A DNA stretch of 64,000 nt from JAYRSJ01 sp041920215 (GCA_041920215.1 JAYRSJ010000012.1:62001-126000); one strand, 5' to 3'. Counted from the first letter of the stretch, positions 8,258 through 17,297 are shown. Notes: a model not told the origin generated them from the letters alone. Made by a program: numbers and translations.

Positions 8258-9376
8258 ATGGATGCGCAACCGATTCTTTTCGACTACAGCCGCCAGGATG
8301 CGGCCGGCCAGACCTGCACCGCCCACGCCTGGGCCAAGGTGCCGGCGCCGCTGACACCGGCCGAGCGCCAGGTCCTGAGGGCCCGGGCCACCGCGCTGTT
8401 GCGCGAACGCGGCGCGGTGCTGGTGGCGCACTACTATGTGGACGGCGATCTGCAGGACCTGGCGCTGGAGACCGGCGGCTGCGTGGCCGATTCGCTGGAA
8501 ATGGCCCGCTTCGGCCGCGACCATGCGGCGCGTACGCTGATCGTCGCCGGCGTGCGTTTCATGGGCGAGAGCGCCAAGATCCTCTCGCCCGAGAAGACGG
8601 TGCTGATGCCCGATCTGGAGGCTACCTGCTCGCTGGACCTGGGCTGCCCGGCCGATGAGTTTGCCGCCTTCTGCGACGCCCACCCCGACCGCCAGGTGGT
8701 GGTCTACGCCAACACCAGCGCCGCAGTGAAGGCGCGCGCCGACTGGATGGTGACCAGTTCCTGTGCTCTGGAGATCGTCAGCCATCTGAAGGCCCAGGGC
8801 CAGAAGTTACTGTGGGCGCCGGATCGCCATCTGGGCCGCTACATCCAGGAGCAGACCGGCGCCGACATGCTGATGTGGAATGGCGCCTGCATCGTGCATG
8901 ACGAGTTCAAGGGTCTGGAGCTGGGCCTGCTGCGCGAGCAGCATCCGGACGCACAGATCCTGGTGCACCCCGAATCGCCCAAGAGCGTGGTCGACATCGC
9001 CCATGTGGTGGGCTCGACCTCGGCTCTGATCAAGGCGGTGGTCGAGGGCAAGGCCCGCGAGTACATCGTCGCCACCGACAATGGCATCCTGCATCGCATG
9101 CGTCAGCTGGCGCCCGACAAGATCCTGATCGAGGCGCCCACCGCCGGCAACAGCGCCACCTGCAAGAGCTGCGCGCACTGCCCCTGGATGGCGATGAACG
9201 GTCTGCGGGGCGTGATCGCCTGCCTCGAACAGGGTCAGGGCGAGATCCGGCTGGACGAGCCGACCCGGCTCAAGGCCCTGGGCTGCATCGAGCGCATGCT
9301 GGATTTCACCGCCCGGCTGAAGGCCGGCCAGGCGGGCGGCGCGTCCGGCCTGGTGGCCGGCATCGGTGCCGCCTGA
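8258..9376 (+). CDS. nadA: quinolinate synthase NadA
   Basis: NadA condenses iminoaspartate with dihydroxyacetone phosphate to quinolinate in de novo NAD synthesis. The 372-residue protein has the three cysteines that hold the 4Fe-4S cluster in this family, at C124 (EATCSLDLGC), C211 (NGACIVHDEF) and C308 (TCKSCAHC). The substrate-binding stretches VAHYYVDGDLQDLA and GESAKILSPEK are also intact. Its partner nadB lies 420 bases downstream on the opposite strand. No Shine-Dalgarno site is visible, and a TACGAT hexamer ends six bases before the ATG, so the mRNA may be leaderless. No riboswitch was recognised in the 63-bp leader. Confidence 0.97.
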   Translation: MDAQPILFDYSRQDAAGQTCTAHAWAKVPAPLTPAERQVLRARATALLRERGAVLVAHYYVDGDLQDLALETGGCVADSLEMARFGRDHAARTLIVAGVRFMGESAKILSPEKTVLMPDLEATCSLDLGCPADEFAAFCDAHPDRQVVVYANTSAAVKARADWMVTSSCALEIVSHLKAQGQKLLWAPDRHLGRYIQEQTGADMLMWNGACIVHDEFKGLELGLLREQHPDAQILVHPESPKSVVDIAHVVGSTSALIKAVVEGKAREYIVATDNGILHRMRQLAPDKILIEAPTAGNSATCKSCAHCPWMAMNGLRGVIACLEQGQGEIRLDEPTRLKALGCIERMLDFTARLKAGQAGGASGLVAGIGAA

Positions 9377-9499
9377 GGGGCAAGCTTGGGAATCAGGCGG
9401 CTGCCGGCCGCGTTTTTCCTGGGTGCCAGCGTGCGCCAAAGCGCGTACGCTGGCGCGACGATCAAGACACAGCAGCCCCGCTGACGAGAAGGACAAGCC

Positions 9500-9784
9500 A
9501 TGCCTGACTACAGCTCGCTCTACAACCACCATGAGCGCGAAGTCTTCGCGGCCGTGGCCGAGATGGCGCCGCAGTTTCCGGCGCTCAGCTCGGACGATCT
9601 GCTGGTGGATGTGGCCTGCGTGGCGCTGAACCGCCTGCCGCCGCGCTATATCCGCCACGAGGTGGATTTCTCCTTCTATCTGACCGAGCCCGAGCGGCTG
9701 GAGATCGACGCGGCCATCCGCGAGGCGGTCAGCTATGCCTTCAACTTCGTGCAGGCGCGCACCGCGCTGCGGGCGCGGCGCTAG
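9500..9784 (+). CDS. ComFB-domain protein (late competence protein family)
   Basis: This 94-residue protein matches the ComFB domain, named from the Bacillus comF operon. It has the pattern NHHEREVFAAVAEM, then DVACVALNRLPPRYIRHEVDFSFYL and ERLEIDAAIREAVSYAFNFV. Recent work in cyanobacteria and other bacteria shows that some ComFB proteins bind cyclic di-GMP, which would suit this c-di-GMP-rich window. Whether the binding residues are conserved here was not checked. A good ribosome-binding site (GAAGGA) precedes the ATG. It lies between nadA and the convergent nadB, with 12 bases between the two stop codons. Confidence 0.87.
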   Translation: MPDYSSLYNHHEREVFAAVAEMAPQFPALSSDDLLVDVACVALNRLPPRYIRHEVDFSFYLTEPERLEIDAAIREAVSYAFNFVQARTALRARR

Positions 9785-9809
9785 CCAGCACCGGCCTCAG
9801 GCGCCGCGC
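9773..9809. terminator. possible bidirectional terminator between the comFB-like gene and nadB
   Basis: GCGCGGCGC and GCGCCGCGC form a perfect 9-bp inverted repeat around a 19-base loop that holds both convergent stop codons. There is no T-run on either side, so the call is weak. Confidence 0.3.
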
Positions 9810-11392
9810 AGACCGCGCTCGGCGATCAGCACGGTCGGGAAGCTGACCGGCAGCGTGCGCGGATAGTCGCGGCTGTAGTGCAGGCCGCGGCTCTCGTGGC
9901 GCAGCAGGGCCGAGCGCACGATCAGCTCGGCGCAATCGACCAGATTGCGCAGCTCCAGCAGGTCGCGGGTGACGCGGAAGTTGGCGTAGTAATCGTCGAT
10001 TTCGCCGCGCAGCAGCGCGATGCGGTGCAGGGCCCGCTCCAGCCGCTTGGTGGTGCGCACGATACCCACATAGTTCCACATCAGCAGGCGCAGCTCGTCC
10101 CAGTTGTGCGCGATCACCACCTGTTCGTCGGCGTCCTCCACCTGGCTCTCGTCCCAGGCCGGCAGCGGCGCGGGCGGCAGCGGCGCCTCGGCCAGGATGT
10201 CCTTGGCCGTGGTCTGGCCCAGCACCACGCATTCCAGCAGCGAATTGCTGGCCAGGCGGTTGGCGCCGTGCAGGCCGGTATAGCTGGTCTCGCCGACCGC
10301 ATAAAGCCCGGGCAGGTCGCTACAGCCCTTCAGATCGGTGACGACGCCGCCGCAGGTGAAGTGCACCGCCGGCACCACCGGGATGGGCTGACGGGCGATA
10401 TCGATGCCCAGCCTCAGGCAGCGCGCATGGATGGTCGGGAAATGTTCCTTCAGGAAGGCCTCGCCCAGATGGGTGGCGTCCAGCCACACATGGTCGATGC
10501 CGTGCTTCTTCATCTCGAAGTCGATCGCGCGGGCGACGATGTCGCGCGGCGCCAGCTCCATGCGCTCGTCGTGCGCGGCCATGAAGCGAGTCCCGTCGGG
10601 TAGCTTCAAATGCCCGCCCTCGCCGCGCAGCGCCTCGGTGATCAGAAAGCTGCGCTCCTGCGGATGGTAGAGACAGGTCGGATGGAACTGGATGAACTCC
10701 ATATTCGCGACCCGGCAGCCGGCCCGCCAGGCCATCGCGATGCCGTCGCCGGTCGAGGTGTCGGGATTGGTGGTGTAGCGGTAGACCTTGCCGGCCCCGC
10801 CGGTGGCCAGCACCACCGCACGCGCCGCCAGGGTCTCGACCCGCCGGGCATCGATGTCCAGCGCGTAGAGGCCATAACAGCGCGGCTGCTCGTCCCTTTG
10901 CACATGGCGCGAGGTGATCAGGTCCAGCGCCATCCAGCGCTCGCGCAGCGTGATGTTGGGGTGGGCCTTGGCCGCCGCCAGCAGCCGGTCGTGAATGGCC
11001 TTGCCGGTGGCATCGGCCGCGTGGGCGATGCGGCGCACCGCATGACCACCCTCGCGGGTCAGGTGCAGGCCCAGCGGGCCGTCGTCATCGGGCGTGAAGG
11101 GCACGCCCTGGGCGACGAGCCACTCGACCGCGGCGGCGCTGCGCTCGGCGATGAAGCGGGCGGTGGCCTCGTCGACCAGGCCGGCGCCGGCATCCTGGGT
11201 GTCGCGCACATGGCTTTCTATGCTGTCGTCGCGCCCCAGCACACCGACGATGCCACCCTGGGCCCAGGCGGTGGCCGCCTCGCTCAGCTCGCGCTTGGCC
11301 AGCACCACCACCGGCAGCTGGTCGGCCAGATGCAGGGCCACGGTCAGACCGGCCAGGCCGGCACCCACAATCACCACGGGAGCAGTAGTCAT
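9797..11392 (-). CDS. nadB: L-aspartate oxidase NadB
   Basis: NadB oxidises L-aspartate to iminoaspartate with FAD, the first step of NAD synthesis, and passes the product to NadA. The 531-residue protein has the N-terminal dinucleotide-binding GAGLAGLTVAL, the FAD/substrate stretch WAQGGIVGVLG, and the succinate-dehydrogenase-family active-site region EALRGEGGHL. The motif HFTCGGVVTDLKG and YAVGETSYTGLHGANRLASN are classic NadB signatures. The C-terminal helical domain (from about 430) is present. It is divergent from glnS across 144 bases and convergent with the ComFB gene. Confidence 0.97.
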   Translation of the reverse strand: MTTAPVVIVGAGLAGLTVALHLADQLPVVVLAKRELSEAATAWAQGGIVGVLGRDDSIESHVRDTQDAGAGLVDEATARFIAERSAAAVEWLVAQGVPFTPDDDGPLGLHLTREGGHAVRRIAHAADATGKAIHDRLLAAAKAHPNITLRERWMALDLITSRHVQRDEQPRCYGLYALDIDARRVETLAARAVVLATGGAGKVYRYTTNPDTSTGDGIAMAWRAGCRVANMEFIQFHPTCLYHPQERSFLITEALRGEGGHLKLPDGTRFMAAHDERMELAPRDIVARAIDFEMKKHGIDHVWLDATHLGEAFLKEHFPTIHARCLRLGIDIARQPIPVVPAVHFTCGGVVTDLKGCSDLPGLYAVGETSYTGLHGANRLASNSLLECVVLGQTTAKDILAEAPLPPAPLPAWDESQVEDADEQVVIAHNWDELRLLMWNYVGIVRTTKRLERALHRIALLRGEIDDYYANFRVTRDLLELRNLVDCAELIVRSALLRHESRGLHYSRDYPRTLPVSFPTVLIAERGLRGA

Positions 11393-11452
11393 TCAGACGG
11401 CACGGGCGAGGTGCTGACATCGCCGCGTCATGCAAAGAGGGCCTGATTCTAG

Positions 11453-11474
11453 AAGGCCGGCGTCAGCCGGCCTT
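11453..11474. promoter_or_regulatory. hairpin and -10-like element in the nadB/glnS divergent gap
   Basis: AAGGCCGGC, the loop GTCA and GCCGGCCTT form a perfect 9-bp stem in the 144-bp divergent region. A TAAAAT hexamer at 11483-11488 follows and may be the glnS -10 box. The hairpin could be a protein site or a barrier to divergent transcription; its role is unknown. Confidence 0.4.
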
Positions 11475-11536
11475 TGCACCGATAAAATCGCGCGCTTCTT
11501 TGATCAAATCCTGCCAGCGCCCGCGCTGCTCACCCG

Positions 11537-13330
11537 ATGTCCCACCCGACCGACGACGCCCACAAACCCGGCAACAACTTCCTGCGCGCCATCATCGAGC
11601 GCGATCTCGAGGGCCAGGGCCAGATGCAGGGTGAGCGTCGTTTTGCCGGCAGCCCGGGGGATGCCGCCCACCATGGCGCCGGTCCGCTGGACCCGGCCCG
11701 CATCCGCACCCGCTTCCCGCCCGAGCCCAACGGCTATCTGCACATCGGCCATGCCAAGAGCATCTGCTTGAATTTCGGCCTGGCCCGCGATTACGGCGGC
11801 GTCTGCCATCTGCGTTTCGACGACACCAACCCCGAGAAGGAGGAGCAGGAGTACGTCGACGCGATCAAGGAGATGGTGGCCTGGCTGGGCTGGAGCTGGG
11901 AGCAGAACGACACCTCCCATCTTTTCTACGCCAGCAACTACTTCGACTTCATGTACCGCGCGGCCGAGTACCTGATCGGCGCCGGCCTGGCCTATGTCGA
12001 CGAGCAGACGCCCGAGCAGATGCGCATCAACCGCGGCGACTTCGGCACGCCCGGCACCGACAGCCCCTTCCGCGCCCGCGCCCCCGCGGAGAACCTGGCG
12101 CGCTTCCGCGAGATGCGCGACGGCAAGCATGCCGACGGCGCCATGGTGCTGCGGGCCAAGATCGATATGGCCTCGCCCAATATCAATCTGCGCGACCCGG
12201 CCCTCTACCGCATCCGCCGCGCCACCCACCACAACACCGGCGACACCTGGTGCATCTACCCGATGTACACCTATGCGCATCCGATCGAGGACGCGCTGGA
12301 GCGCATCACCCACTCGATCTGCACGCTGGAGTTCGAGGATCAGCGCCCCTTCTACGACTGGCTGCTGGAGCATCTGGCCGCAGGCGGCCTGCTGGCTCGC
12401 CCCCTGCCCCACCAGTACGAGTTCGGCCGGCTGAACCTCAGCTATGTGGTCACCAGCAAGCGCAAGCTGCGCCAGCTGGTGGAGGAAGGCCATGTGACCG
12501 GCTGGGACGATCCGCGCATGCCCACCCTGGTCGGCATGCGGCGGCGCGGCTACACGCCGGAGAGCATCCGCGCGATGGTCGAGGGCACCGGTGTCACCAA
12601 GAGCAATGCCTGGTTGGACTACGCGGTGCTGGACGGTTGCCTGCGCAGCGATCTGGAAGGCAAGGCGGCGCGTGCGATGGCGGTCATCGCGCCGCTGAAG
12701 CTCAAGCTGACGAATTTCGCCGAGGTCTTCGGCTCGGCCGAGCACCGCGAACCCTGCACGGCCCCGGCCCATCCGCATCTGCCCGAGCTGGGCCAGCGCA
12801 GCTTTTCGCTAGGCCCCGAGCTGTGGATCGAGCAGGAAGACTTCATGGAGGTTCCGAGCAAGGGCTACCACCGGCTCTATCCCGGCAACAAGGCACGCCT
12901 CAAGTACGGCTATGTGATCGAGTGCAGCGGCTGCGAGAAGGATGCCGAGGGCCGGGTCACGGCGGTGCTGGCCCAGCTGCTGCCCGATACCAAGAGCGGC
13001 ACGCCGGGGGCCGACGCGGTCAAGGTCAAGGGCGTGATCACCTGGGTGGGCGCCCATGAGGGCGTGGCCGCCGAACTGCGCCTTTACGACCGACTCTTCA
13101 GCGTGGCCCAGCCGGGTGCCGGCGAGGCCGATTTCCTCAGCGAGATCAATCCGGACAGCTGCCGCATCGTGCAGGGCTGGCTGGAGCCCTCGCTGGCCGG
13201 CTTGCCGGCCGAAACCCGGCTGCAGTTCGAGCGCCACGGCTACTTCGTCGCCGATCGCAAGGACCACAGTCCCGCGCACCCGGTCTTCAACAAGATCACC
13301 GGCCTGCGCGACGGCTGGGGCAGCAAGTAG
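11537..13330 (+). CDS. glnS: glutaminyl-tRNA synthetase
   Basis: GlnRS charges tRNA-Gln with glutamine. The 597-residue class I enzyme has the ATP-binding HIGH signature in NGYLHIGHAKS, the second signature as VVTSKRKL (a KMSKS variant), and the tRNA-recognising elements MPTLVGMRRRGYTPESI. Two beta-barrel anticodon-binding domains occupy the C-terminal 240 residues. It is longer than the 554 residues of E. coli, partly from an N-terminal extension with a short Gly/His-rich loop (about 35-50). No clear Shine-Dalgarno site precedes the ATG. Presence of GlnRS is usual for beta- and gammaproteobacteria, which often lack the transamidation route. Confidence 0.97.
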   Translation: MSHPTDDAHKPGNNFLRAIIERDLEGQGQMQGERRFAGSPGDAAHHGAGPLDPARIRTRFPPEPNGYLHIGHAKSICLNFGLARDYGGVCHLRFDDTNPEKEEQEYVDAIKEMVAWLGWSWEQNDTSHLFYASNYFDFMYRAAEYLIGAGLAYVDEQTPEQMRINRGDFGTPGTDSPFRARAPAENLARFREMRDGKHADGAMVLRAKIDMASPNINLRDPALYRIRRATHHNTGDTWCIYPMYTYAHPIEDALERITHSICTLEFEDQRPFYDWLLEHLAAGGLLARPLPHQYEFGRLNLSYVVTSKRKLRQLVEEGHVTGWDDPRMPTLVGMRRRGYTPESIRAMVEGTGVTKSNAWLDYAVLDGCLRSDLEGKAARAMAVIAPLKLKLTNFAEVFGSAEHREPCTAPAHPHLPELGQRSFSLGPELWIEQEDFMEVPSKGYHRLYPGNKARLKYGYVIECSGCEKDAEGRVTAVLAQLLPDTKSGTPGADAVKVKGVITWVGAHEGVAAELRLYDRLFSVAQPGAGEADFLSEINPDSCRIVQGWLEPSLAGLPAETRLQFERHGYFVADRKDHSPAHPVFNKITGLRDGWGSK

Positions 13331-13350
13331 GCGCGGCCAGGCCGGGCCGC

Positions 13351-13566
13351 TCAGGCCGGCTCGACCACCGGACTGGCGTATTCATGGCCGATGATGGCGC
13401 GGGCGAACAAATAGTTGTCCCGCGCCCGCTCGCTCAGCTCATCCAGCAAGACCTGGCCCCGCGCGTCGCAGGGGAAGCTCAGACCGCGTCCGCTGTGGAA
13501 CAGCGATTCGAAACGCAGCCGGTAGGCGCCGCCAGCGGCGGGCTTGCTCATCATCAGCGTTTCCAT
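13351..13566 (-). CDS. small conserved hypothetical protein (71 aa)
   Basis: This small protein reads METLMMSKP and then a beta-rich segment with YRLRFESLFHSGRGLSFPC and DELSERARDNYLFARAIIG. It resembles short hypothetical proteins I have seen in Burkholderiales, often beginning at the same Tyr-Arg-Leu stretch, but no function is known to me. The start at 13566 is supported by a GGGAG ribosome-binding site with suitable spacing. It is convergent with glnS, 20 bases from its stop, and lies downstream of dbpA on the same strand across 145 bases. Confidence 0.72.
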   Translation of the reverse strand: METLMMSKPAAGGAYRLRFESLFHSGRGLSFPCDARGQVLLDELSERARDNYLFARAIIGHEYASPVVEPA

Positions 13567-13711
13567 GGTAGCTCTCCCGGACCCCAGACAGCAGGGCCCA
13601 TGGCGCAACACTAGGCCTTGTCGCGCCCGGCCATCCGTGCAAAGAGCGCAGGTTTGCGGTCTGTTTCCGGGCATCCCCCGCAAACGCGGGAATGCGTCAC
13701 GGCCGTTGCGT

Positions 13712-15154
13712 TCAATCCAGGGCGGCCAGGTCCGCCATGCGCCGCACCTTGACCTTGCGGCCCTTGAGCTTGCCGCTGGAGAGGCGCTTGACCACCTCGC
13801 GGGCGATACCGCGCTGCACGGCCACATAGCTGTGGAAATCGGTGACGTTGATCTTGCCGATCTGGGACGCCTCGAAGCCGGCCTCGCCGGTCAGCGCGCC
13901 CAGGATGTCACCGGGGCGTAGCTTGTCCTTGCGGCCACCGAGAATCTGCAAGGTGTCCATGGCCGGCAGCAGCGGCCCGCCGGCGGCCGGGCTCAGGCTG
14001 TCCAGGCCCTGCCACTGGAACTCGCGGCCCATCAGCTGCTCGATGCGACCCACCCGCCCCATCTCGTCCAGGCTGGCCAGGCTCAGGGCCAGGCCCTCGG
14101 CACCGGCGCGACCGGTGCGGCCGATGCGATGCACATGGGCCTCGACATCGGCGCTGATATCCACATTGATCACGCACTCCAGCTGCGCGATGTCCAGGCC
14201 CCGCGCGGCCACATCGGTGGCCACCAACACGCTGACGCTGCCGTTGGCGAACTGGATCAGCACCTGATCCCGATCGCGCTGCTCCAGATCGCCATGCAAG
14301 GCCATGGCCACCAGACCCTGGGCGCTCAGCACCTCGACCAGATCGCGGCATTGCTGCTTGGTATTGCAAAAGGCGATGGTGCGGGCCGGGCGGAAGTGCA
14401 GCAGCAGCTGCGAGACCGCATGCAGGCGCTCGCTCTCGCTCACCTCGTAGGCGATCTGGCGGATCTGGGTCGGCGCCTGGCTGGCGGCGGCAGCAGCCGG
14501 CTTGACCATGGCCGGATCACGCATGAACTTGCCAGCCAGCTCCGCGATGCCGGCCGGGTAGGTGGCGGAGAACAGCAGGGTCTGGCGGTTCCTCGGGCAT
14601 TGCTTGGCGATGCGGGCGATATCGTCGACAAAGCCCATGTCCAGCATGCGGTCGGCCTCGTCCAGCACCAGGGTCTGCAGGCCCTGCAGCTGCAGCGTCT
14701 CGCGCTCCAGATGGTCGAGGATGCGGCCCGGCGTGCCGACCGCAATATGGGCGCCAAAGGCCAGGCTCTCGATCTGCGGCCGCATCGGCGTGCCGCCGCA
14801 CAGGGTCAGCACCTTGATATTGTCGGCCGCCCGCGCCAGCCGCCGGATCTCCTGGGTGACCTGGTCGGCCAGCTCGCGGGTCGGGCACAGCACCAGGGCC
14901 TGCAACGCACTGCCGGCAGCGTCCAGCTTGTGCAGCAGGGCTAGCGCGAAGGCGGCAGTCTTGCCGCTGCCGGTCTGGGCCTGGGCAATCAGATCGCGAC
15001 CGGCCAGGGCCAGCGGCAGGCTCTCGGCCTGGATCGGGGTCATGCGGCTGTAACCCAGCTGGGCCACATTGGCCTGCATGGCGGGGCTCAGCGGCAGCTG
15101 GGAGAAAGCGAGGCGAGCATCGCTGTCCTTGGCACTCAGAGGGGCATCGTTCAT
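13712..15154 (-). CDS. dbpA: ATP-dependent RNA helicase DbpA
   Basis: DbpA is a DEAD-box helicase that acts on 23S rRNA helix 92 during assembly of the large ribosomal subunit. All core motifs are visible in 480 residues: the Q motif with MTPIQAESLPLAL, motif I AQTGSGKT, motif II DEAD, motif III SAT, ARGLD, and HRIGRTGRAG. The last 75 residues (KLRPGDILGALTGEAGF through KLKGRKVKVRRM) form the RNA-recognition domain specific to DbpA and separate it from RhlE or SrmB. I chose the ATG at 15154; the frame is open upstream, but the family starts near here. Confidence 0.96.
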   Translation of the reverse strand: MNDAPLSAKDSDARLAFSQLPLSPAMQANVAQLGYSRMTPIQAESLPLALAGRDLIAQAQTGSGKTAAFALALLHKLDAAGSALQALVLCPTRELADQVTQEIRRLARAADNIKVLTLCGGTPMRPQIESLAFGAHIAVGTPGRILDHLERETLQLQGLQTLVLDEADRMLDMGFVDDIARIAKQCPRNRQTLLFSATYPAGIAELAGKFMRDPAMVKPAAAAASQAPTQIRQIAYEVSESERLHAVSQLLLHFRPARTIAFCNTKQQCRDLVEVLSAQGLVAMALHGDLEQRDRDQVLIQFANGSVSVLVATDVAARGLDIAQLECVINVDISADVEAHVHRIGRTGRAGAEGLALSLASLDEMGRVGRIEQLMGREFQWQGLDSLSPAAGGPLLPAMDTLQILGGRKDKLRPGDILGALTGEAGFEASQIGKINVTDFHSYVAVQRGIAREVVKRLSSGKLKGRKVKVRRMADLAALD

Positions 15155-15218
15155 GGACGGATTATCCCTGCCGCGCTGCCAGAGGTCCGCTGCAGCCGTC
15201 CGCGCCGGCGGCAGGGCC

Positions 15219-16091
15219 CTAGGCCAGTCCGGCGGCCAGGGCCTCGAAGACCACGCGAATGCGTCGCGCCGTACGCAGCTCGCGGTGGGTGACCAGCCAG
15301 ATCGGGAAGCGCACCGGCGGAACCTCGTCAAGCACCCGCACCACGCCCGGGGTGCGCTCAGCGATCTCGTCCATCATCGCCCCTATGCCCAGGCCATGCT
15401 GGACCAGGGCCCAGTGCGCCACCGAGTGCTCGGCATAGGCGCTGAAGCTGGCCTCGCTCAGGGGCAGGCCATGCGCTTGCAGATAGCTCAGGAAGCGGCC
15501 GGCGCGATCGACCCCGACGAAGGGCAGCGTCGCAGCCTCGGCCGCGCGGCGCGGATGGCCATGGGCCCGCACCCAGTCCTCGGAGGCGTAGAAGCCGGCC
15601 GTGGCCTCGCGCACCAGGCGCGCGATCAGTTCGGGCTGTTCCGGCTTGACATGGCGCACCGCGATATCGGCCTCGCGCCGCTGCAGATCGCTCAGGCCGT
15701 TGAAGGCGATCAGCTCGACCGCGATGCCGGGCTCGCGCTCGCGCAGTTGGCGCAACAGCGGCGGCAGCAGCCATGCTGCCACCGCGTCGCTTGCCGAGAC
15801 CGCCACCACGCCGGCCGCTGCCTGCGAGCGGCCGCTGGCGGCCAGACCCAGGGCCTCGGCGGCGCTACCCATCGCACGCGCATGCGCCAGCAAGGCCTCA
15901 CCGGTGCTGGTGAGCACCAGCGCCTTGCCGATCCGCTCGAACAAGGTCACGCCGAGCCGCCGCTCGATCGCCGCGACCTGTCGGCTCAGCGTCGGCTGGG
16001 TCAGGCCCAGCCGCTGGGCCGCGGCGGACAGCGAGCCGGTCTCGGCGGTCGCCAGAAAGGCCTTGAGCTGATTCCAGTCGATCTGGTCCAT
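15219..16091 (-). CDS. LysR-family transcriptional regulator
   Basis: This 290-residue regulator has an N-terminal winged helix (residues 1-65: LKAFLATAETGSLSAAAQRL, TQPTLSRQVAAIERRLG) and a periplasmic-binding-like effector domain from about 90 on. The ligand is unknown. It is divergent from a SAM methyltransferase gene 62 to 95 bases away and may control it. Two starts are possible: the ATG at 16091 (MDQIDWN, chosen) and one at 16103. Neither has a good ribosome-binding site. Both lie inside or beside a perfect 14-bp palindrome that may be the autoregulatory operator. Confidence 0.9.
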   Translation of the reverse strand: MDQIDWNQLKAFLATAETGSLSAAAQRLGLTQPTLSRQVAAIERRLGVTLFERIGKALVLTSTGEALLAHARAMGSAAEALGLAASGRSQAAAGVVAVSASDAVAAWLLPPLLRQLREREPGIAVELIAFNGLSDLQRREADIAVRHVKPEQPELIARLVREATAGFYASEDWVRAHGHPRRAAEAATLPFVGVDRAGRFLSYLQAHGLPLSEASFSAYAEHSVAHWALVQHGLGIGAMMDEIAERTPGVVRVLDEVPPVRFPIWLVTHRELRTARRIRVVFEALAAGLA

Positions 16092-16103
16092 GCAAATTTG
16101 CAT
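16090..16103. promoter_or_regulatory. perfect 14-bp palindrome at the LysR start codon
   Basis: ATGCAAATTTGCAT reads the same on both strands and spans the two candidate start codons of the LysR gene. It is an A+T-rich patch in G+C-rich DNA. LysR proteins often bind T-N11-A palindromes, so autoregulation by blocking the gene is plausible. Confidence 0.5.
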
Positions 16104-16186
16104 ATATTGCCGCTGTTCCGTGGCGCTTTCATGCGCTGACGCACGCCGATAGCATGGCGCGTATTGAGCCACAACATCAAGCCGCC

Positions 16187-16906
16187 ATGCCGGACATCGA
16201 CTCTTCACGCGCCATCGATCCGGCAGTCCAGGCCGTGGCATCGGGCCAGACGCCGCGCCAGCCGGCCAAGGCACGCTTCTGGAATCGCATCGCCCGCAAA
16301 TATGCCGCGGATCCCATCGCCGACCCCGCGGGCTATGAAGCCACCGTACGGCGCGTGCAGGGTCTGCTGGATGCCAGCCAGGAGGTGCTGGAGCTGGGCT
16401 GCGGCACCGGCAGTACCGCGATGCGCCTGGCCGCCGGCACCCGTCGCCTGCAGGCCACCGATCTCTCGGCGGCGATGATAGAGATCGCCCGAGAGAAGCT
16501 GGCGGCCCAGCCGATCCCGCAGCTGAGCTTCGATGTGGCCGATGCCGACACGGCGGCCTTCGGCGAGGGTGTCTGGGATGCCGTGCTGGCCTTCAATCTC
16601 CTGCATCTGACGCTGGATCTGGATGCCGCAATCGCGGGCATTGCGCGGGCGCTCAAGCCCGGCGGCCGGCTGATCTCCAAGACCGCCTGCATCAGCGAGA
16701 TGAGTCCCTGGATCAGGAGGCTGGCCCTGCCGCTGATGCGCGCCGTGGGCAAGGCGCCGCATGTGCTGTGCTTCGACGCCGCTGAACTGCAGGCAGCGAT
16801 CCGTCGCCAGGGCCTGCAGCTTGAGTCCGTCGAACGCCATGGGACCCGCGGCAAGGATTTCCGGGTCTTCATCGTGGCCCGCAAGTCCAGGCATGCAGCC
16901 CGCTGA
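16187..16906 (+). CDS. class I SAM-dependent methyltransferase
   Basis: The protein (239 residues from the ATG at 16187; an in-frame ATG at 16154 would add 11) has a Rossmann methyltransferase core. Motif I is VLELGCGTGSTAM, the acidic end of strand 2 is LQATDLSAAMIEIAREK, and post-I elements DVADADTAAF and VLAFNLLHLTLDLD follow. The C-terminal stretch ALKPGGRLISKTAC is typical of UbiE/Methyltransf_11 types. The substrate cannot be told. The gene is divergent from the LysR regulator, which suggests control by it. It ends 28 bases before the convergent yciH stop. Confidence 0.9.
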   Translation: MPDIDSSRAIDPAVQAVASGQTPRQPAKARFWNRIARKYAADPIADPAGYEATVRRVQGLLDASQEVLELGCGTGSTAMRLAAGTRRLQATDLSAAMIEIAREKLAAQPIPQLSFDVADADTAAFGEGVWDAVLAFNLLHLTLDLDAAIAGIARALKPGGRLISKTACISEMSPWIRRLALPLMRAVGKAPHVLCFDAAELQAAIRRQGLQLESVERHGTRGKDFRVFIVARKSRHAAR

Positions 16907-16934
16907 CAGACGCCACCGCGGCGCCGCTGCGAGA

Positions 16935-17297
16935 TCAGCCGCCGGCCAGCTTGGCCTTGTGACCCTCGGCCAGCAGCAGGGCCAGCAGGCGCTCGCGCTG
17001 GTCACCCTGGATCTCGATGACCCCGTTCTTGACCGCACCGCCCACACCGCAGGCGGCCTTGAGCTTCTTAGCCAGCTGGGTCAGGCCCGCCTCGTCCAGG
17101 GCCAGGCCCTTGATCAGCGTGACGCCCTTGCCGCCGCGGCCCTTGGTCTCGCGCCAGATGCGCACCTCGCCATTGCCCAGCGGCGCGGCGGCCGCCTTCT
17201 TGCAGCGGCAGTCGGCCTGGGCCTGGCCACAGCTGGGGCAGAGACGACCGCTTTCGGTGGAATAGACGGGACGGCTGAACGAGGAGGAAGCACTCAT
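16935..17297 (-). CDS. yciH: YciH/SUI1-family translation factor
   Basis: This 120-residue protein is the bacterial homologue of eukaryotic eIF1 (SUI1). Residues 18-33 carry CPSCGQAQADCRCKK, a small zinc-binding-like cysteine cluster, and the C-terminal 80 residues read VTLIKGLALDEAGLTQLAKKL then GVGGAVKNGVIEIQGDQRE, the SUI1 core. In E. coli YciH reduces aberrant translation initiation. The ATG at 17297 overlaps the stop of dusC by four bases, so translation is probably coupled. Confidence 0.93.
   Translation of the reverse strand: MSASSSFSRPVYSTESGRLCPSCGQAQADCRCKKAAAAPLGNGEVRIWRETKGRGGKGVTLIKGLALDEAGLTQLAKKLKAACGVGGAVKNGVIEIQGDQRERLLALLLAEGHKAKLAGG

Noticed and set aside
13333..13350. GCGGCC/GGCCGC repeat after glnS
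   Set aside because: Only six base pairs and no T-run; likely from base composition.
13670..13694. imperfect hairpin downstream of dbpA
   Set aside because: CCCGC-AAAC-GCGGG with flanking partial pairing has no T-run, so I do not call it a terminator.
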